Below are positions 1-6,805 of a stretch of DNA of 64,000 nt, one piece after another (the first letter of the stretch is position 1; each line of letters begins with the position of its first letter). The notes under the pieces were generated by a model. The model made no database searches and was not told where the DNA came from. It saw only the letters and a program-made list of their open reading frames with translations. The position numbers were made by a program, and so were the translations under genes. Source of the DNA: Actinocorallia populi (lineage in GTDB: Bacteria; Actinomycetota; Actinomycetes; Streptosporangiales; Streptosporangiaceae); contig NZ_PVZV01000002.1 in assembly GCF_002995495.1 (NCBI RefSeq), positions 930,001 to 994,000 on the forward strand, given 5' to 3'.

Positions 1-151
1 ACCCCTGAGCGCACAGGCGGTCCACGACGGTGCCCTTGCCGGAGTCGCCGAAGCCCAGATCGACGACGATGCAATGCCGGGGGACGTCCCCCGAACCCCC
101 GCGAGGGCTCGACCGATCCTCGCTCCGCTGCGGTCGTTCGAGCCCTGTCAC
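1..151 (-). CDS. Adenylosuccinate-synthetase-like protein (PurA paralogue), N-terminal 50 residues only
   Basis: The frame runs off the left edge. About 30 residues in, it reads CIVVDLGFGDSGKGTVVDRL, which is the phosphate-binding loop of the adenylosuccinate synthetase fold (PurA has GDEGKG here; this has GDSGKG). The GTG start overlaps the TGA of the upstream VWA gene (GTGA), so the two are translationally coupled. The loop differs enough from housekeeping PurA that I read it as a paralogue dedicated to this operon, with an unknown substrate. The first 28 or so residues are low in character and are partly encoded by a hairpin repeat (105-145). Classification as PurA-like is fairly firm from the loop, but only 50 residues are visible and any reaction is inference. 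Confidence 0.6.
   Translation of the reverse strand, partial: MTGLERPQRSEDRSSPRGGSGDVPRHCIVVDLGFGDSGKGTVVDRLCAQG
105..145. repeat. Bulged hairpin / REP-like element
   Basis: Arms GGGCTCGA (105-112) and TCGAGCCC (138-145) are exact inverted repeats. Inside them GACCG (111-115) pairs with CGGTC (131-135), leaving an asymmetric bulge. The loop carries the motif CTCGCTCCGCTGCGG. This looks like a dispersed palindromic repeat rather than ordinary coding sequence, although it lies inside the predicted N-terminus of the PurA-like gene. I found no second copy in the window, so its being dispersed is inference. Confidence 0.45.
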
Positions 152-1113
152 AGCCGGGTGGTGCCGCGCGGCAGGTCGTCCGACAGGTCCAGCGGGGTGC
201 TCGCCTTGGCCAGGGAGCCGCGCCGCAGCGGCGCCAGGGCGCGGGAGACGACCTCGCCGGCGTTCGAACCGACCTCTTCCAGGTGCTCCAGGCCCTCGTC
301 CAGATCGATCGCGTCCTCGGCGAGGCCGATGGTCAGGGCGATGGTCTCGCAGACGGCGTCGAGGTCGTCCAGGCGGATGACGTTCTGGCCCAGGAGGCCG
401 CGCCAGAACTCCAGCAGCTTCGGGTCCTCGGCGTGGAACGTCCCGGTGGGGATGAAGTAGTAGACGTCGAAGCGCTCCTTCAGCTCCGCCACGAGGTCGG
501 CGATGGGGATGTCCCGCTCCAGGTCGTCACCGATGATCTTCTTCACCTCGGCCTTCTTGACCTTGGAGTAGGCGAGCTCGTCGCCCATGAGGAAGAGGTA
601 TCCGCGCTTGCCGCGCTTCTCCCAGCAGTCCATCGAGGTGTGCCGGGCCATGAAGTACATCGCCAGCTCGTAGGACTCGGTCATCTGGCCGCCGCCACCG
701 CCCTCCAGCAGGATGCGGCCCAGGTCGTCGTCCATGCGGTTGTCGGACTCGAACTGCCCGACCTGCAGCGGGGCGCGGTCGCAGGTGGCGTCGCCGATCG
801 CGCCGAACAGGATGTGCGGGTCGGTGACGTAGCCCTTGCGCAGGATCAGGCCGAGCAGCTCGGGCAGCTTGGTCTGCAGGGCGCGCGGGACGTTGCGCAT
901 CGAGCCGGTGACGTCGAACAGCACCGCGATCGCCAGCGACTCGGGGTGCTCGTCGTTGTCGCGGCTCTCCCGGACGGTCACGCCGTGCGGGTCGAGGGCG
1001 GGGTGGACGTGCCGGGCGCCGCTGTCGGAGTGGGCGAAGGCGCTCGCTCCGGTGGCCCTGCGGTAGTTCGCCGCGGCGGCGTAGACGTCGGTGGACCAGG
1101 TGCCGCTTCCCAT
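148..1113 (-). CDS. VWA-domain protein of the Nudix/J-kinase/PurA-like operon
   Basis: 321 residues, starting at an ATG with AAGGAGAA just upstream; the longer in-frame extension is the shadow of the kinase gene. A von Willebrand A domain is visible: the metal-ion site D67-V-T-G-S71 follows a hydrophobic strand, a glycine run with a threonine (EGGGGGQMT) supplies the third ligand, and a later MGDE strand the fourth. No signal peptide or membrane segment is seen, so it should be cytoplasmic, binding a protein partner through a divalent metal. It lies 26 bases after the kinase gene and is coupled to the PurA-like gene. VWA proteins often act as scaffolds or chaperone-like partners of ATPases; the partner here is probably a product of this operon. 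No specific function is known to me. Confidence 0.8.
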   Translation of the reverse strand: MGSGTWSTDVYAAAANYRRATGASAFAHSDSGARHVHPALDPHGVTVRESRDNDEHPESLAIAVLFDVTGSMRNVPRALQTKLPELLGLILRKGYVTDPHILFGAIGDATCDRAPLQVGQFESDNRMDDDLGRILLEGGGGGQMTESYELAMYFMARHTSMDCWEKRGKRGYLFLMGDELAYSKVKKAEVKKIIGDDLERDIPIADLVAELKERFDVYYFIPTGTFHAEDPKLLEFWRGLLGQNVIRLDDLDAVCETIALTIGLAEDAIDLDEGLEHLEEVGSNAGEVVSRALAPLRRGSLAKASTPLDLSDDLPRGTTRL

Positions 1114-1139
1114 GGGGTTCTCCTTGTGTCGCGAGGGGT

Positions 1140-2105
1140 TCAGAGCTTGAAAGGGCGGAAGGTGCGTGGCCCGTACAGGCGCTCCAGGAGCTCGTCCAGC
1201 TCCGTGAGGAGACGCCAGGCGTTCGAGGGGCGCTTCTTCTGCGCGGAGAGAGTGCAGCCGCGCGCGAAGTTCCGCAGCGGGTCCGGGATCTTCGGGCCCA
1301 TCAGGTAGGTCATGCAGCGGGTGGCCAGGAACAGGTCGGTGGCGGGGGAGGCGGGTTCGCGTCCCGGCACCTCCGGCGGATACCAGGACGCCCTGCCGCT
1401 CACCAGCGCCGGCACCCGTCCGCCGGAATCGACGGTGGCGGGCACCGAGTAGCACCAGTCGACCAGTACGAGGCCGTGCTGCTCCGGGTGGATCATCACG
1501 TGTTCGGGCAGTACCGCGCCGTGCAGGACGCCCGCCCGGTGGGCGAAGCCGAGTGCGACGAGCAGCCTGCGCCACATCCAGGCGGCGTCCCGCGGATCCA
1601 CTCCGTCCGGCCGGGCATCGTGCACTTCGGCGAGCGTGTGGAAGCCCTCCAGCCGGACGAGGATGTGGCCGCTGCGACCTTCGTAGCGCAGGCTTTCCAC
1701 GAGTTCCGGTACGTACGGCAGGAACCGGGGATCTCCGTTCGCGCGCAGCTGCCGCAACGCGACGGCCTCGCGTTCGAGCAGGTCGTTGTCGGCCGCGTTC
1801 CGGGGGAGCTTGAGGACGGCGGGGCCGCCGTCGAGGGTGACCTCGAACAGGTCGGCCAGATCGCCTCTGGCCAGCTTCGGCCCCACCTCGTAGACGTGCT
1901 TCTTGGTGGTGATGGTCGTGCTCTCCCCGCGGCCGTACGCGCGCCACTTGGCGGTCAGCCGGGTGAAGGCCGCGCCGTCCATCCCGGTGTCCGGGTGCAG
2001 GAGGCGGGCCATCCGGTGGTAGACCCGCACGGCCTCGGCCGGGTCCGGGCCGAAGATCTCCGTGGCGGGACGGTCGAGCAGCGCCAGCACGGCGTCCCTG
2101 TTCAT
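1140..2105 (-). CDS. J-domain / degenerate protein-kinase-fold fusion
   Basis: 321 residues. Residues 20-57 resemble helices II and III of a DnaJ J-domain, with the HPD tripeptide at 37-39 after a basic helix (YHRMARLLHPD). A protein-kinase fold follows: the ATP-binding lysine is K99 (VLKLPR), E113 is a candidate helix-C glutamate, and the catalytic loop reads LHGAVLPEHVMI where HRDxKxxN is usual. The metal-binding strand is VLVDW in place of DFG. The catalytic aspartate and the loop lysine and asparagine are therefore altered, so this is an atypical kinase or pseudokinase. The gap to the Nudix gene is 8 bases and to the VWA gene 26. The HPD suggests contact with DnaK. Function is unknown. 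Confidence 0.72.
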   Translation of the reverse strand: MNRDAVLALLDRPATEIFGPDPAEAVRVYHRMARLLHPDTGMDGAAFTRLTAKWRAYGRGESTTITTKKHVYEVGPKLARGDLADLFEVTLDGGPAVLKLPRNAADNDLLEREAVALRQLRANGDPRFLPYVPELVESLRYEGRSGHILVRLEGFHTLAEVHDARPDGVDPRDAAWMWRRLLVALGFAHRAGVLHGAVLPEHVMIHPEQHGLVLVDWCYSVPATVDSGGRVPALVSGRASWYPPEVPGREPASPATDLFLATRCMTYLMGPKIPDPLRNFARGCTLSAQKKRPSNAWRLLTELDELLERLYGPRTFRPFKL

Positions 2106-2113
2106 CCGAGCTC

Positions 2114-2908
2114 CTATCGCAGGTCGTCCTCGCTGCTGGGCCGCAGCAGCGCAGGGTGCAGCAGGCGGGCGTCGCCGGCGCGGTAGAGCCGGGCGCGAGG
2201 GCCGCCGCGCCGCCCGCCGGTCGGGGTGGTGTCGCCGGTGCCCTCGACGAAACCGGGGACCGACAGCACCTTGCGGTGGAAGTTGCCGGCGTGCAGCGGC
2301 TCGCCCCAGACCGACTCGTAGACCGCGCGCAGCTCCGGGATGGTGAAGGCCTCTCCGAGGAAGGCGGTGGCCAGCGGGGTGTATTCGAGCTTGGCGCGGG
2401 CCCGCTCCAGCCCGTCGGCGAGGATCCGGGAGTGGTCGAAGGCGAGTTTCCGGGTGGTCCCGGGAGCCTGGGAGGCGGCCGCGGTCAGCCGGAGGGACTC
2501 CACCGGCACCCAGGAGGCGTCGGCCGCGTCGCTGCCGGCGTGCGGGTCGGGCATTTCGGGTCCGAACGCCAGGTACGCCACCGAGATCACGCGCATGCGG
2601 GGGTCGCGCCCCGGCCTTCCGTAGGTGCCGAGCTGCTCGAGGTGGACGCGGCCCAGCGCCCGGACGGTGAGCCCGGTCTCTTCGGCGAGCTCCCGGGCGG
2701 CGGCCTCCTGGAGGTCCTCCTCGCCCTCGACGGCGCGCACGAACCCGCCGGGCAGCGCCCACTGCCCGGTGAAGGGCGGCGCGGCCCGCCGGATCAGCAG
2801 GACGTGCAGCACGCCGTCGCGGATGGTGAGGGCCACGACGTCCACCGTCACCGCGATCGGGTCGTAGCCGCGCGGATCGTACTCCGCGAGGAACTCCTCT
2901 TCGGTCAT
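2114..2908 (-). CDS. Nudix-family regulator, NrtR type (Nudix + winged helix)
   Basis: 264 residues. An N-terminal Nudix hydrolase fold carries a box of the form PGGFV...REL.EETGL (about 53-80) with a short insertion. The last 100 residues (KLEYTPLATAFLGEAFTIPELRAVYE..., then FHRKVL) match the winged-helix DNA-binding half of the NrtR group, which control NAD-related genes and sense ADP-ribose-like ligands. I chose the ATG at 2908, which has AGGTGG seven bases upstream; an in-frame GTG at 2938 lacks a ribosome site. It is the first gene of the operon, and a strong nested palindrome lies just upstream (2948-2980), so autoregulation is likely. The regulated pathway and whether the enzyme activity survives are not shown. 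Confidence 0.82.
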   Translation of the reverse strand: MTEEEFLAEYDPRGYDPIAVTVDVVALTIRDGVLHVLLIRRAAPPFTGQWALPGGFVRAVEGEEDLQEAAARELAEETGLTVRALGRVHLEQLGTYGRPGRDPRMRVISVAYLAFGPEMPDPHAGSDAADASWVPVESLRLTAAASQAPGTTRKLAFDHSRILADGLERARAKLEYTPLATAFLGEAFTIPELRAVYESVWGEPLHAGNFHRKVLSVPGFVEGTGDTTPTGGRRGGPRARLYRAGDARLLHPALLRPSSEDDLR

Positions 2909-2947
2909 CCGGCCACCTGCTCTTCCCCGTCCGTTCACCGACTGGAC

Positions 2948-2980
2948 GTTCTCAAACTGAGTAATACTCGATATGAGAAC
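2948..2980. promoter_or_regulatory. Nested palindromes, candidate operator of the Nudix regulator
   Basis: GTTCTCA (2948-2954) and TGAGAAC (2974-2980) form an outer inverted repeat. Within it GAGTAATACTC (2959-2969) is palindromic around its central base. The site is unusually AT-rich for this genome and lies between the divergent Nudix regulator and cutA. A dimeric winged-helix regulator fits this symmetry. Binding is inferred. Confidence 0.5.
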
Positions 2981-3046
2981 AACATAACCCGGGCCGAGGA
3001 GGATGTCCAGCGGCTACGATCATCTGTGGCGGGGAAGGAGCCCTTG

Positions 3047-3406
3047 ATGGCGCAGGCTTACGTGCAGGTGACCACCACGACCGACGAGCGGGCCGAGGCG
3101 GCCGAGCTGGCCGCCGTGGCGGTGTCCGAGAGGCTGGCGGCGTGCGCGCAGGTGCTCGGGCCGATCTCCAGCACCTACTGGTGGGAGGACGAGATCGAGA
3201 CCGCCGAGGAGTGGATGGTGCTGTTCAAGACGACGGCCGACCGCTTCGAGGAGCTGGCCGGTCTGATCAACGAGCAGCACTCCTACGAGACTCCGGAGAT
3301 CATCGCGACTCCGGTGGTGGCCGGCAGTGCCGACTACCTCGGCTGGGTGAGCGAGCAGACCGCCGAACCGGCGATCGAAGAGGACGAACTGGAGATTTTG
3401 GACTAA
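3047..3406 (+). CDS. cutA: CutA1 family protein (divalent cation tolerance family)
   Basis: 119 residues, the usual CutA1 length, starting at ATG with AAGGAG eight bases upstream. The sequence shows the family pattern: an opening YVQVTTTTDE strand, the segment LAACAQVLGPISSTYWW, then EEWMVLFKTT, and the ending SYETPEIIATPV followed by YLGWV. CutA1 proteins are small, very stable trimers with a ferredoxin-like fold; a role in copper tolerance was proposed in E. coli but the biochemical function is unsettled. The gene is monocistronic, divergent from the Nudix operon, and followed by a hairpin. The csoR/copZ pair lies about 1 kb away, which may be coincidence. Confidence 0.9.
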   Translation: MAQAYVQVTTTTDERAEAAELAAVAVSERLAACAQVLGPISSTYWWEDEIETAEEWMVLFKTTADRFEELAGLINEQHSYETPEIIATPVVAGSADYLGWVSEQTAEPAIEEDELEILD

Positions 3407-3437
3407 CACCCGTTTGGTGTCGCCGCGGCGCGGCGAC
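3406..3437 (+). terminator. Hairpin terminator after cutA
   Basis: Two adjacent stems follow the stop codon: ACACC/GGTGT (3406-3420) and GTCGCCGC/GCGGCGAC (3419-3437), with no T tract, as is common in high-GC actinobacteria. Confidence 0.45.
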
Positions 3438-3475
3438 ATATCGGACCAGGGGGCGCCGCTGACCGAGGAGTCGCC

Positions 3476-4318
3476 ATGGACCATGACGCCGCGCGGGATC
3501 ACGGGCTGTTCGGGCCCGGAACGGTGACCTGGCGGATCATGGGCGAGCCCGTGCTCATGATCGGCGGGTTCCGGGCGCTGCTGCTGCAGGCGCTGCATCC
3601 GCACTCGATGTGGGGGACGGCGCAGAACTCCGCGCTGATGGACTCCGAGGCCGCCTGGGCGAGGCTGGGGCGCACGATCGAGTTCGTGAGCGTGCGCACC
3701 TGGGGGAGCTCGCAGGAGGTCGAACGCGTCGGCCGCCGGGTGCGCAGGCTGCATTCCAGACTGAGCGGGATCGACCAGCGGACGGGCGAGGTCTTCCCGG
3801 TGGACGACCCCGAGAACCTGCTGTGGGTGCACCTGGGCGAGGTCGACTCCTACCTGGACGTCGCGCGCCGCGCCGGCGTCGGGCTGACCCCGGCCGACTG
3901 CGACCGCTTCGTGGACGAGCAGCGCCGCTCCGCCGAGGTCGTCGGGCTCGACCCGGCGGACGTGCCGGGCTCGGTCGAGGAGATGGCCGACTACTACCGG
4001 GCGATGCGGCCGCACCTGTACGCCTGCCACGAGGCGAAGGAGGGCCTGCGGCGCCTGCTGAACCCGCCGGTGCCCATGCCCTACGCGGCGGCGCTGAAAC
4101 CGATCGCGCCGCCGCTGGCCGCGCTGGTGGTCACGACGCTGCCGCGCTGGGCGCGGCGGATGTACGGGCTGCCGGGCCTGCCGACGTCCGACCTGGCCGC
4201 GACCACGGTGCTCAGGGCGCTGCACCGCACGACCCGGCTGGTGCCGGCCTCGCTGCGCTACCCGCCGGAGGCCCGGCGCGCCCGCGAGCAGACCGAGGCG
4301 CTCAGCCGCGCCGCATGA
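3476..4318 (+). CDS. DUF2236 / MpaB-type oxygenase-like protein
   Basis: 280 residues. The first third (GLFGPGTVTWRIMGEPVLM, then LLLQALHPHSMWGTAQNS) is the hallmark of the DUF2236 family. Later come WVHLGEVDSYL and MADYYRAMRPHLYAC. Members include latex-clearing-protein-like and MpaB/LcpA haem oxygenases; the conserved histidine in LHPH is a candidate haem or metal ligand. No signal peptide is seen, so it is probably cytoplasmic. It ends inside the 3' end of csoR on the opposite strand (17-base convergent overlap). The substrate cannot be inferred from the neighbours. Confidence 0.8.
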   Translation: MDHDAARDHGLFGPGTVTWRIMGEPVLMIGGFRALLLQALHPHSMWGTAQNSALMDSEAAWARLGRTIEFVSVRTWGSSQEVERVGRRVRRLHSRLSGIDQRTGEVFPVDDPENLLWVHLGEVDSYLDVARRAGVGLTPADCDRFVDEQRRSAEVVGLDPADVPGSVEEMADYYRAMRPHLYACHEAKEGLRRLLNPPVPMPYAAALKPIAPPLAALVVTTLPRWARRMYGLPGLPTSDLAATTVLRALHRTTRLVPASLRYPPEARRAREQTEALSRAA

Positions 4319-4586
4319 GCCTGCCGACGGCGGCCATCAGCTCCTCGGACATCTCCGCGCTCTTGCCCTCCTGCGCGCTCTTGGTGACGCAGTGCCGGAC
4401 GTGGCCGTCCAGCAGGCCGAGGGCGACCTTGTCCAGGGCGGCCTGGATCGCGCTGATCTGGGTGAGCACGTCGATGCAGTAGCGGTCCTCCTCGACCATG
4501 CGCTCGATGCCGCGCACCTGGCCCTCGATCCGGCGCAGCCGTGTCTGCAGTTGGTCCTTGGTCGCGGTGTAGCCGCGGGTGGTCAT
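4302..4586 (-). CDS. csoR: CsoR-type copper-sensing repressor
   Basis: 94 residues, all-helical. The Cu(I) ligand triad of CsoR is present: C37 (RYCIDVL), H62 (DGHVRHC) and C66. The N-terminal helix (RLRRIEGQVRGIERMV) is the family signature. Apo-CsoR binds GC-rich palindromes and releases them with Cu(I). It diverges from copZ, with two such palindromes in the shared 112-base gap, so it probably represses copZ and itself. The ATG at 4586 is chosen because it begins the conserved helix region; upstream residues are not family-like. Confidence 0.93.
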   Translation of the reverse strand: MTTRGYTATKDQLQTRLRRIEGQVRGIERMVEEDRYCIDVLTQISAIQAALDKVALGLLDGHVRHCVTKSAQEGKSAEMSEELMAAVGRLMRRG

Positions 4587-4630
4587 GGCGGGCCTCACAA
4601 TCGCCGGGCGGGGTGGTGACCAGAGTACCA

Positions 4631-4643
4631 ACCCCCAGGGGGT
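4631..4643. promoter_or_regulatory. CsoR-type operator 1
   Basis: ACCCCCAGGGGGT is a perfect palindrome around its central A, resembling the GTA-CCC-x-GGG-TAC copper boxes recognised by CsoR. It lies nearer the csoR side of the divergent gap. Confidence 0.6.
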
Positions 4644-4662
4644 ATGATCTGTTCCTGTCGAC

Positions 4663-4679
4663 ATACCCCTACGGGGTAT
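4663..4679. promoter_or_regulatory. CsoR-type operator 2
   Basis: ATACCCC-TAC-GGGGTAT is a perfect 7+7 inverted repeat with a 3-base spacer, ending 19 bases before the copZ start. Its position suits repression of copZ transcription. Confidence 0.7.
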
Positions 4680-4698
4680 CCCTATCAGGAGGAGTACC

Positions 4699-4899
4699 GT
4701 GTCCGAGCGCACTTACACCGTCCAGGGTATGACCTGCGGCCACTGCAAGGCCTCCGTCACCGAGGAGATCGGCGAACTCTCCGGCGTCACCGGCGTGGAC
4801 GTGGACCTCCAGAGCGGCAGGGTCGTCGTCAGCGGCGAGGGCTTCACCGACGACGAGATCCGCAAGGCCGTCGAGGAGGCCGGCTACCAGGTCGTCTGA
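4699..4899 (+). CDS. copZ: CopZ-like heavy-metal-associated copper chaperone
   Basis: 66 residues, one HMA domain. The metal site is GMTCGHC (M-x-C-x-x-C), followed by KASVTEEI and the closing EEAGYQV strand. Such proteins carry Cu(I) to P-type ATPases or to CsoR. The GTG start has AGGAGGAG upstream. No copper ATPase gene follows: the next gene is a convergent phosphatase, so copZ stands alone under probable CsoR control. Confidence 0.93.
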   Translation: MSERTYTVQGMTCGHCKASVTEEIGELSGVTGVDVDLQSGRVVVSGEGFTDDEIRKAVEEAGYQVV

Positions 4900-4910
4900 A
4901 CCGCGCGGCG

Positions 4911-5498
4911 CTACGCGCCGGGCGGGACGTTCCAGGAGGTGAAGACCTCGCGGCCGTGCTCGAAGCCCAGCGTGCAGGTGGTGCCCGTCCGCAGGGCGAA
5001 CAGCCTGCCGTGGTCGGCGGGCAGCCCCAGCCAGCGGGCCGCCAGGACGCGCAGCACGTGCCCGTGGGCCACCAGCGCCACGTCGCCGTGCTCCAGGTGG
5101 GGGCGGGCCGCGGCGATCACCCGGTCGCAGCGCCCGCCCACCGCCTGGACGCTCTCGCCCGGCGTCCTGCCGGGGACGATCTCGTGCGTCCAGACCGACC
5201 AGCCGGGCGTCTCCTCGCGGATCTCGGCGGTGGTGCGGCCCTCGTACCCGCCGTAGTCCCACTCCCACAGGTCCTCCAGCGGCTCGGCGTCACCGAGGCC
5301 GACCAGCCGGGCGGTGGCGCGGGCGCGCAGCGCGGGGGAGCAGAAGGCGCGGACGACGTGGCGCGCGGCCACCCGGGCGGCCAGGGCCGCGGCCTCCTCC
5401 TCCCCGCGCGGCGTGAGCGGGAGGTCGGTCCGGCCGGTGTGCTTGCGCACCCGGCTCCACTCGGTCTCCCCGTGGCGCAGGATCAGCAGTTCCCCCAT
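4911..5498 (-). CDS. Histidine phosphatase (phosphoglycerate-mutase-like) family protein
   Basis: 195 residues. The phosphohistidine motif is LRHGETEW (H9), and the second catalytic histidine is in LVAHGHVLR. The acidic and substrate-loop segment [16 protein letters not shown] is typical of the SixA/GpmB-like acid phosphatase branch rather than glycolytic mutase. The ATG at 5498 is preferred over an in-frame GTG three codons upstream because family members begin one or two residues before the LLILRHG strand. It lies 10 bases from the alanine dehydrogenase stop and is co-directional with it. The substrate is unknown; it is soluble. Confidence 0.88.
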   Translation of the reverse strand: MGELLILRHGETEWSRVRKHTGRTDLPLTPRGEEEAAALAARVAARHVVRAFCSPALRARATARLVGLGDAEPLEDLWEWDYGGYEGRTTAEIREETPGWSVWTHEIVPGRTPGESVQAVGGRCDRVIAAARPHLEHGDVALVAHGHVLRVLAARWLGLPADHGRLFALRTGTTCTLGFEHGREVFTSWNVPPGA

Positions 5499-5508
5499 GG
5501 GGGACACG

Positions 5509-6639
5509 TTACGGGACGGCGGGCCCGTCCAGAAGATCCGCGACCGGGGTGAAGGGCAGCCCGTGCGCGCGGGCGACCCCGGCGTGGGCGAGCCGCCCGG
5601 CGTGCGTGTTCAGGCCGCGCGCCAGTGCCGGGTCCGCGCGCAGCGCCTCCGCCCATCCCCTGTCCGCCAGGGCCAGCGCGTAGGGCAGCGTGACGTTGGA
5701 CAGCGCGTACGTCGAGGTGCGGGGGACCGAGCCCGGGATGTTGGCGACGCAGTAGAAGAGCGACTCGTGCACCCGGTACGTCGGGTCGGTGTGGGTGGTG
5801 GGGCGGGAGTCCTCGAAGCAGCCGCCCTGGTCGATGGAGACGTCCACCAGCACCGAACCCGGCGGCATCCGGCCGACCAGCTCGTGGGAGACCACGGTCG
5901 GCGCCTTGGCGCCGGGGACGAGCACCGCGCCGATCACCAGGTCCGAACGGACGGCCTGCCGCTCCACCGCGTAGGCGCTGGAGGCCAGGGTCCGGATCCG
6001 AGCCCCGTACCGGGACTCGATCAGGCGGAGCCGCTCGACGTCCACGTCCACGACGGTCACCAGGGCGCCCATCCCGGCGGCGATCCGCGCCGCGTTCAGG
6101 CCGGCGACCCCGCCGCCCAGCACCAGCACCTCGGCCGGGGGCACCCCGGGGACGCCGCCGAGCAGCACCCCGCGCCCCCCGTTGAAGCTCAGCAGGTGGT
6201 GCGCTCCGGCCTGCGCGGCCAGCCGCCCCGCCACCTCCGACATCGGTGCCAGCAGCGGCAGCGCCCCGCCGGGCGTCTGCACCGTCTCATAGGCGATCGC
6301 GGTGACACCGGCCTCCAGCAGCGCGCCGGTGCACACGCGGGAGGCGGCCAGGTGCAGGCAGGTGAAGAGCACCTGGCCCCGGCGCATCCGGTGGTACTCC
6401 GCGGCCACCGGCTCCTTGACCTTGAGGACCAGCTCGCCCTCGGCCCAGACCTCGTCGGCGGAGTCCAGCAGCTTCGCGCCCGCCCGCGCGTACTCGTCGT
6501 CGGGCAGGGACGAGCCCGCGCCCGCGCCGCGCTCGACGAACACCTCGTGGCCCGCCCGGGAGAGCTCGTGCACCCCGGCGGGGGGAAGGGCCACCCGGCC
6601 CTCGTCGGCCTTGACCTCGCGTGGAATGCCGATCTTCAC
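5509..6639 (-). CDS. ald: Alanine dehydrogenase
   Basis: 376 residues, close to the usual 371. The N-terminal [17 protein letters not shown] carries R15, and K75 (VKEP) and H96 (TCLHLA) match the pyruvate-binding and catalytic residues. The Rossmann segment is [22 protein letters not shown], and [16 protein letters not shown] is a family signature. It converts L-alanine and NAD+ to pyruvate, ammonium and NADH. The start is GTG with GGGAGG upstream; reading further upstream adds low-complexity residues only. The phosphatase gene follows closely and may be cotranscribed. Confidence 0.95.
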   Translation of the reverse strand: MKIGIPREVKADEGRVALPPAGVHELSRAGHEVFVERGAGAGSSLPDDEYARAGAKLLDSADEVWAEGELVLKVKEPVAAEYHRMRRGQVLFTCLHLAASRVCTGALLEAGVTAIAYETVQTPGGALPLLAPMSEVAGRLAAQAGAHHLLSFNGGRGVLLGGVPGVPPAEVLVLGGGVAGLNAARIAAGMGALVTVVDVDVERLRLIESRYGARIRTLASSAYAVERQAVRSDLVIGAVLVPGAKAPTVVSHELVGRMPPGSVLVDVSIDQGGCFEDSRPTTHTDPTYRVHESLFYCVANIPGSVPRTSTYALSNVTLPYALALADRGWAEALRADPALARGLNTHAGRLAHAGVARAHGLPFTPVADLLDGPAVP

Positions 6640-6805
6640 CGCATCGCCTCCCGGGAGCACCGGACGCCGCCCCGTCCCCTCGGGGCCCGGCACGGCCCGT
6701 GCCGCCGCCGGCCGCACCGTGTACGGCTCCGCGCGGCTTCGGCGACACCGTGTCAACCGGAGCCGGCCGGCCGGCCGCGCCTGGGGTGAGGGTTCCCGTT
6801 CCCGC

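Noticed and set aside
1114-1947. An N-terminal extension of the VWA protein
   Set aside because: It overlaps the J-kinase gene in another frame and has no motifs; an ATG with AAGGAGAA fixes the start at 1113.
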